Origin: an uncultured Verrucomicrobiota bacterium
GTDB lineage: Bacteria; Verrucomicrobiota; Kiritimatiellia; RFP12; UBA1067
Direction: 5' to 3'
NCBI GenBank assembly: GCA_946631535.1
Contig: CAMPAF010000096.1
Coordinates: 1 to 9,787, forward strand
Length of the DNA: 9,787 nucleotides
The position numbers and the translations under genes are program-made. Of this stretch, positions 6,598-9,787 are shown in pieces (within the stretch, counting starts at the first letter, position 1; each line of letters starts with the position of its first letter). Below the pieces are notes generated by a model. It saw only the letters and a list, made by a program, of their open reading frames with translations. It did no database searches and was not told where the DNA came from.

Positions 6598-6768
6598 GGC
6601 GCAAGTATACCAAAACTTCCGCCTTGTGTCCGTGCCGGGATTGTGATAACATAACCACAAATGAACAACGAAATCATCCGTGGATAGCTTTTCATTCTTG
6701 GAAAGGCATGTTCATGGGTGGAAAAGAGCAGTTTTAGGCAGGAGAAGAACAGAGAAAGGCAGAAAACC
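6598..6768. promoter_or_regulatory. Divergent intergenic region with possible leader of the beta-helix gene
   Basis: The minus-strand promoter occupies its left end. For the plus strand the best, weak, candidate is TGT-GATAAC (6642-6650), with TTGTGT at 6624-6629 as a poorly spaced -35. TTGTG (6641-6645) and CACAA (6656-6660) form an interrupted inverted repeat that could be an operator. Downstream are two mini reading frames: 8 codons at 6661-6687, and 7 codons (MGGKEQF) at 6714-6737 with GGAAAGG seven bases upstream. They could be leader peptides or chance. Confidence 0.35.
6604..6632 (-). promoter_or_regulatory. Promoter of the DUF4832/phosphatase operon
   Basis: On the minus strand, CGGACA (6632-6627) matches the -35 consensus at 4 of 6 positions. 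After 17 bp comes TATACT (6609-6604), preceded by TTTTGG, giving an extended -10. The predicted start falls near 6597-6598, coinciding with an ATG that is in frame with the downstream gene. The core matches those at 2877 and 9309. Confidence 0.65.
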
Positions 6769-9225
6769 ATGGCAAAAGGAAAAGTTTTCAATCGAAAGCC
6801 GTATGCGGAAAACCCGCACGTGCTGTTTGATGAGAGAGAAGTCGCACCGGCGGCATGGATGGCGAAGGCCGCCGTCGCGGCAATTTGCACGGGGATTACT
6901 CTCGCCGCGCATGCCGAGAACTTTGTTTGGCGCGGCACGACGGACAATCCCGTCTGGGACACGACGTCTCAGAACTGGGCGTATGACTCATCAACTACAA
7001 CCCGCAAGGTGTGGGTCAACAACTCTTCCTCCTCCAACCCAAAGTTCGACTCGCAGGGCGCGACGGACATCACGGTTGACGCCGCCGGCGTGGAGGGCTT
7101 CGAGTTCGACCTTGGCGGCACCCACACGCTCTCCGGCGGCCCGGTCACGATGGCGGTCATCGACACGAACGGCGGCGACACCACGATCTACAACACCGTG
7201 AACTGCACCAATACCAGTTACGGTTTACGCATGTTTGGCGGAAACGGGACGCTCACCGTCGGCGACGGCGGCTACCTCAATGCCTACTTCTCGCCATACA
7301 GCGCCGAGTATGCCGGCAAGGTGATTGTCCTCACGAACGGCACGTTCAGGGCAACCTTCAACAGAAACAACCTCAACAACAGCAACAAGCCCACAATCTA
7401 CTTCAACGGCGGCGCTTTGCTTCATATATGGAACGACTGGAATAATCATGTCACCTTTGGGAACACCAAGATGGTCATTGGTGAAGGTGGAATGGTCGTA
7501 AAAAGCCGAGCGAACTCCGGCAACACCTATCTGCCCCGGCCGATCGGAACGGATACCAGCCTTCCGACGGACGGAGGCATCATTGTGTCGAACCTCACCA
7601 ATTACGTTTTGTTCGAGAAGCGTGCCAACCACACCTACCGCGGCGGGCTGCATATCAAGGGAGACACGGGTTCCATTGGAATTGAGGAGGGTGATTCCTC
7701 CTATGGCAGGGCCCTTGGTGCCGTCCCCGCTACACCGACGGACGACATCTTCTTCGAGAGTCCGTCAAACACGGTTTGCTCAGCACTCGTAGGCCATGGC
7801 GGCGGCGTGTCGCTGGACGCGAACCGCAACCTCCGCATCGGCAACGGCGTCACGGCTCAGATCGGCACCTACAACAGTGGTTCTTCCCTGACCATCAAGG
7901 GGACGTTTTCGTGCGAAAATCCTCAAACAGGGTTCCTGGTGGTGAACAAAGATACAGGAACCACCACCCTCAATCCGGGGGCTGGGCGCACCAACCACAT
8001 CGGTCGGCTGTGGGTTTCAAAACCGCTCACCATCGCGAGCGGCACGACGCTTCTTGAGGGCAACACTGGAGTCGTCGATCAAGACAACTCGCTCCATGTC
8101 CGCAACGGCGGGACCCTCACGATTTCAGGCGGCGAAGTCATTACGACGGGAAGCGGTGATTACGCTACGCAGAACGGGACGCTTGTCATTTCCGGCGGTC
8201 TTCTTGATTTGGGGGATCGGGATTTTCTTCATGCCCATAAAAGTCCTGCTACGACAACGGTCCGGAATGGCGGACGCCTCCACGTGAAGGATATCCGCAT
8301 TGCCGATGACGGATGCAGGAGCGATGCCTCTAAGTCCGTTCTGAACCTCGAAACGGGCGGCGTCGTCCGGGTCACGCGCGACATCTACATCCATAGGCTC
8401 CATTCGGGGTACAAGGCGACGGTGAACTGCAACGGCGGGACGCTCGAATGGGCCAACACCGTTGCCTCGCACAACTGTCCGGTCGGTGCCGAGGGCGACC
8501 ACAGTCTCGCCAACACAGTGAACGGACTCACATGGAACGTCAAGGAAGGCGGACTCGTCGTCTCGAACGACTGCCACTGCTACTTCCGTCCCGCGCTCAT
8601 CAGCGATGCCGCGAATGACGGCGGCGTCACGAAGTGGGGATCGGCCACTCTCGCCCTCTTCAGCCAGGACAGCACCTTCAACGGTCCCCTCACCATCATG
8701 CAGGGCGAGTTCCGTACGGGGAATCCCGGCGTGATTCCGGCGACCTGCACGGCGCGCGTCGCCGCCGGTGCCAGCTTCTCCCCGAACACCTACCCCTTGA
8801 CTCTCGCCCGCATCGAGGGCAGCGGCACGTTCAAGCAGGTCCTCAACAACGGCACGAAGCTCCTCACTGTCACTTCGGCCATCGCGCCGGGCATGGGGAC
8901 GAACACGGTCGGCACGTTGACCGTTTCGGATGGCCCGATCAACATCAAAGACGGCGTGGCGCTGGAGATCGACGTGGACGCGGCGGGCAACAGCGACTGC
9001 TTCAGCTGTCCGTGCGAGCTCGACCTCTCGAAGATGTCGCTCCGCGTCAACGAGCTCGCGAGGCTGAACTCGGAGAAGAAGTATGTCATCGCCAGCAACC
9101 TGATGGACGCGACGGGCGATTTCGCCTCCTCGAACCTGCCGAACGGCTGGTTCACGAGGTACGACGCGGCGCAGCACAAGCTCATCCTGTACTTCCAGCG
9201 CGGCACGGTAATCATGGTGCGCTAG
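6769..9225 (+). CDS. Large exported beta-helix protein with autotransporter-associated (PATR-like) repeat
   Basis: An 818-residue protein. ATG 6769 has AAAGG (6755-6759) nine bases upstream; an in-frame GTG at 6718 lacks comparable support. The N-terminus is unusual: about 30 charged or polar residues (KPYAENPHVLFDEREVAP) precede a hydrophobic signal core (31-49, ending AAHA), so it resembles an extended signal peptide. The mature start, FVWRGTTDNPVWDTTSQNW, is the opening typical of autotransporter-like passengers. The rest is Gly/Thr/Asn-rich with recurring strand-turn units such as NGTLTVGDGG, NGGTLTISGG, NGTLVISGG and NGGTLEW, as expected for a right-handed beta-helix. Residues about 617-650 (TKWGSATLALF...GPLTIMQGEF) fit the PATR/TIGR02601 consensus. 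No outer-membrane beta-barrel is present; the chain ends in GWFTRYDAAQHKL and GTVIMVR. Probable surface or secreted adhesin-like protein. A terminator-like hairpin follows at 9239. Confidence 0.75.
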   Translation: MAKGKVFNRKPYAENPHVLFDEREVAPAAWMAKAAVAAICTGITLAAHAENFVWRGTTDNPVWDTTSQNWAYDSSTTTRKVWVNNSSSSNPKFDSQGATDITVDAAGVEGFEFDLGGTHTLSGGPVTMAVIDTNGGDTTIYNTVNCTNTSYGLRMFGGNGTLTVGDGGYLNAYFSPYSAEYAGKVIVLTNGTFRATFNRNNLNNSNKPTIYFNGGALLHIWNDWNNHVTFGNTKMVIGEGGMVVKSRANSGNTYLPRPIGTDTSLPTDGGIIVSNLTNYVLFEKRANHTYRGGLHIKGDTGSIGIEEGDSSYGRALGAVPATPTDDIFFESPSNTVCSALVGHGGGVSLDANRNLRIGNGVTAQIGTYNSGSSLTIKGTFSCENPQTGFLVVNKDTGTTTLNPGAGRTNHIGRLWVSKPLTIASGTTLLEGNTGVVDQDNSLHVRNGGTLTISGGEVITTGSGDYATQNGTLVISGGLLDLGDRDFLHAHKSPATTTVRNGGRLHVKDIRIADDGCRSDASKSVLNLETGGVVRVTRDIYIHRLHSGYKATVNCNGGTLEWANTVASHNCPVGAEGDHSLANTVNGLTWNVKEGGLVVSNDCHCYFRPALISDAANDGGVTKWGSATLALFSQDSTFNGPLTIMQGEFRTGNPGVIPATCTARVAAGASFSPNTYPLTLARIEGSGTFKQVLNNGTKLLTVTSAIAPGMGTNTVGTLTVSDGPINIKDGVALEIDVDAAGNSDCFSCPCELDLSKMSLRVNELARLNSEKKYVIASNLMDATGDFASSNLPNGWFTRYDAAQHKLILYFQRGTVIMVR

Positions 9226-9238
9226 GCATTTGCAGGGC

Positions 9239-9262
9239 AAACTGGAATTCCGGTTTCGTTTT
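9239..9262 (+). terminator. Candidate terminator after the beta-helix gene
   Basis: AAACTGG (9239-9245) pairs with CCGGTTT (9250-9256) through a 7-bp stem, with one U-G wobble in RNA and the loop AATT. CGTTTT follows (9257-9262). It begins 13 bp after the stop codon of the beta-helix gene. The stem is moderately strong and the T-run short. Confidence 0.45.
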
Positions 9263-9285
9263 CCGTGCCGGGTTGTATCGCACGC

Positions 9286-9314
9286 TTGCCTCGTAAAAGG
9301 TGTTTTGTTATACT
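9286..9314 (+). promoter_or_regulatory. Promoter of the truncated AAA-ATPase-like gene, leaderless arrangement
   Basis: TTGCCT (9286-9291) is a 4/6 -35 box. After exactly 17 bp comes TATACT (9309-9314), preceded by TTTTGT, making an extended -10. The ATG at 9322 lies 7 bp further on, with no Shine-Dalgarno between. Spacing and core match the promoter at 2877-2882. Confidence 0.65.
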
Positions 9315-9321
9315 TCGCTCC

Positions 9322-9459
9322 ATGGAACGCTATTTCAACACCGCAGGGCCGTGCATTCCGGCCAAGCACTACATGCTGCCGGCGCTGGACAGGTTGCCTG
9401 GAATCCGCCGCCTGGTCAACATGGAGCGGTATTTCGTCATCCACGCGCCGCCGAGCTGA
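9322..9459 (+). pseudogene. N-terminal fragment of an AAA-ATPase-like/DUF1703 family gene
   Basis: 45 codons beginning MERYFNTAGPCIPAKHYMLP and continuing to YFVIHAP. From knowledge of the family, this is the conserved N-terminus of the AAA-ATPase-like proteins whose C-terminal half is the PD-(D/E)XK domain seen at 1-653. The family continues with a P-loop of the form HAPRQ(S/T)GKT, but here the frame turns to PPS and a stop directly after HAP. The P-loop and everything beyond are missing, so the remnant cannot encode a working ATPase. Its promoter is intact. The break is followed at once by a different coding-like frame (9453-9626), suggesting a deletion junction in the GC-rich sequence around 9447-9456. 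Confidence 0.75.
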
Positions 9460-9626
9460 CGCGCTACAGGTTCGTCGTCTCGTGCGTCGACTGGCCGGGC
9501 GCGACGAACGTGGCCGCCGGTTGCGCGGACAAGGTCTTCACGAAGAAGGACTTCGCGAAGAAGCGCGAGGAACTGCGCCAGTTGGCGAATTCCTTTGTGT
9601 CGCAGGTAGAAAAGGGGCGTAAATGA
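9453..9626 (+). pseudogene. Orphan C-terminal coding tail, origin unknown
   Basis: An open frame without its own start encodes ELTRYRFVVSCVDWPGATN, then an alanine/cysteine stretch and a charged helix with TKKDFAKKREELRQLANSF, ending in GRK and TGA at 9624-9626. Its composition (short hydrophobic strand, loop, Lys/Glu-rich helix) looks like genuine protein C-terminus rather than a shadow frame. It does not correspond to the part of the AAA-ATPase-like family that should follow the upstream fragment. I do not recognise its source. The simplest reading is that a deletion joined the 5' end of one gene to the 3' end of another. It is not translated from the 9322 start without a frameshift. Confidence 0.45.
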
Positions 9627-9636
9627 GCGACGCAAC

Positions 9637-9661
9637 TATGGAGAGCCGCCATCTTGGCGGC
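9637..9661 (+). repeat. Third copy of the REP-like hairpin unit
   Basis: TATGGAGA followed by GCCGCCA-TCT-TGGCGGC. It differs from the left unit at locus 1 (538-514) at one base, in the foot, and has an identical hairpin. It differs from the right unit (537-561) in the closing base pair and one loop base. It lies 11 bp after the stop of the orphan tail, so it is intergenic here, in contrast with the intragenic pair at 514-561. Confidence 0.75.
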
Positions 9662-9695
9662 GTAAAGGATGAATAATCGATTTGGAGAAGGCAAC

Positions 9696-9787
9696 ATGAA
9701 CAGAACGATTGGTATTCTACAAGATGGCTGTGCGTTTTGACGACAAGACGATTTTCCCATTTGATTGTCGGCCGGGAATGTGGTATC
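9696..9787 (+). other. Right-edge short reading frames, possibly a partial gene
   Basis: An ATG at 9696 has a good Shine-Dalgarno (GGAGAAGG, 9684-9691) but encodes only 14 residues, MNRTIGILQDGCAF, stopping at 9740. An overlapping frame with ATG at 9724 (MAVRFDDKTIFPFDCRPGMWY) runs off the window edge. The overlap could be a leader peptide with translational coupling, a frameshifted gene start, or chance. TGG-TATTCT (9710-9718) five bases before the second ATG is a weak extended -10. No family recognised. Confidence 0.3.

Noticed and set aside
6641..6660. TTGTG/CACAA inverted repeat as a CRP-type operator
   Set aside because: The half-sites and spacing do not match TGTGA-N6-TCACA, so only a generic inverted repeat can be claimed.
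6718..6768. GTG start 17 codons upstream of the beta-helix protein
   Set aside because: No well-placed Shine-Dalgarno, and the added residues are only charged filler. ATG 6769 has AAAGG at a usable distance.
8125..9444. A 439-codon minus-strand frame antisense to the beta-helix gene
   Set aside because: Arg/Val/Ala-rich shadow composition and no promoter or ribosome binding site. It also crosses the terminator and promoter region at 9239-9314.

Overview
The window looks like chromosomal DNA of a GC-rich Gram-negative bacterium of the PVC group. Kiritimatiellota or a related gut/sediment Verrucomicrobiota lineage is my best guess. The guess rests on the mix of a multicopy-type AAA/PD-(D/E)XK gene family, a secreted protein with an autotransporter-associated beta-strand repeat (PATR), exported glycosidase-like enzymes and dispersed GC-rich hairpins. 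No rRNA, tRNA, CRISPR array, insertion sequence or transposase gene was seen, so the assignment is an inference from protein style only.

Layout. Bases 1-653 hold the 3' end of an AAA-ATPase-like/PD-(D/E)XK nuclease-family gene. Its last codons are interrupted, in frame, by a cluster of three short hairpins. Two plus-strand genes for exported enzymes follow: a six-hairpin-type glycoside hydrolase (711-2825) and a Tat-exported calcineurin-like metallophosphoesterase (2890-3822). They face, tail to tail with a 6-bp gap, a minus-strand pair: a DUF4832-type beta/alpha-barrel glycosidase-like protein (6555-4996) and a Cys-based tyrosine/serine phosphatase (4956-3829), both with Sec-type signal peptides. 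A 170-bp divergent region (6598-6768) separates this from a large exported beta-helix protein (6769-9225). The right end (9226-9787) is a decayed zone: the first 45 codons of a second AAA-ATPase-like gene with an intact promoter, broken just before its P-loop and joined to an unrelated coding tail, followed by another copy of the hairpin unit and a short partial reading frame.

How the genes may work together. Four consecutive exported enzymes, each glycosidase-like gene paired with a phosphatase-like gene, suggest extracytoplasmic processing of a glycan, possibly phosphorylated. The substrate cannot be read from sequence. The beta-helix protein may be a surface adhesin or glycan-contact protein.

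The most notable non-coding signals are two. First, a REP-like hairpin unit is present three times at two loci, with a compensatory base-pair change and a GGAG/GGGG foot. Second, a recurrent promoter core (TTTT, TG-N, TATACT) lies only 6-7 bp before an ATG at three genes, implying leaderless or nearly leaderless transcripts.
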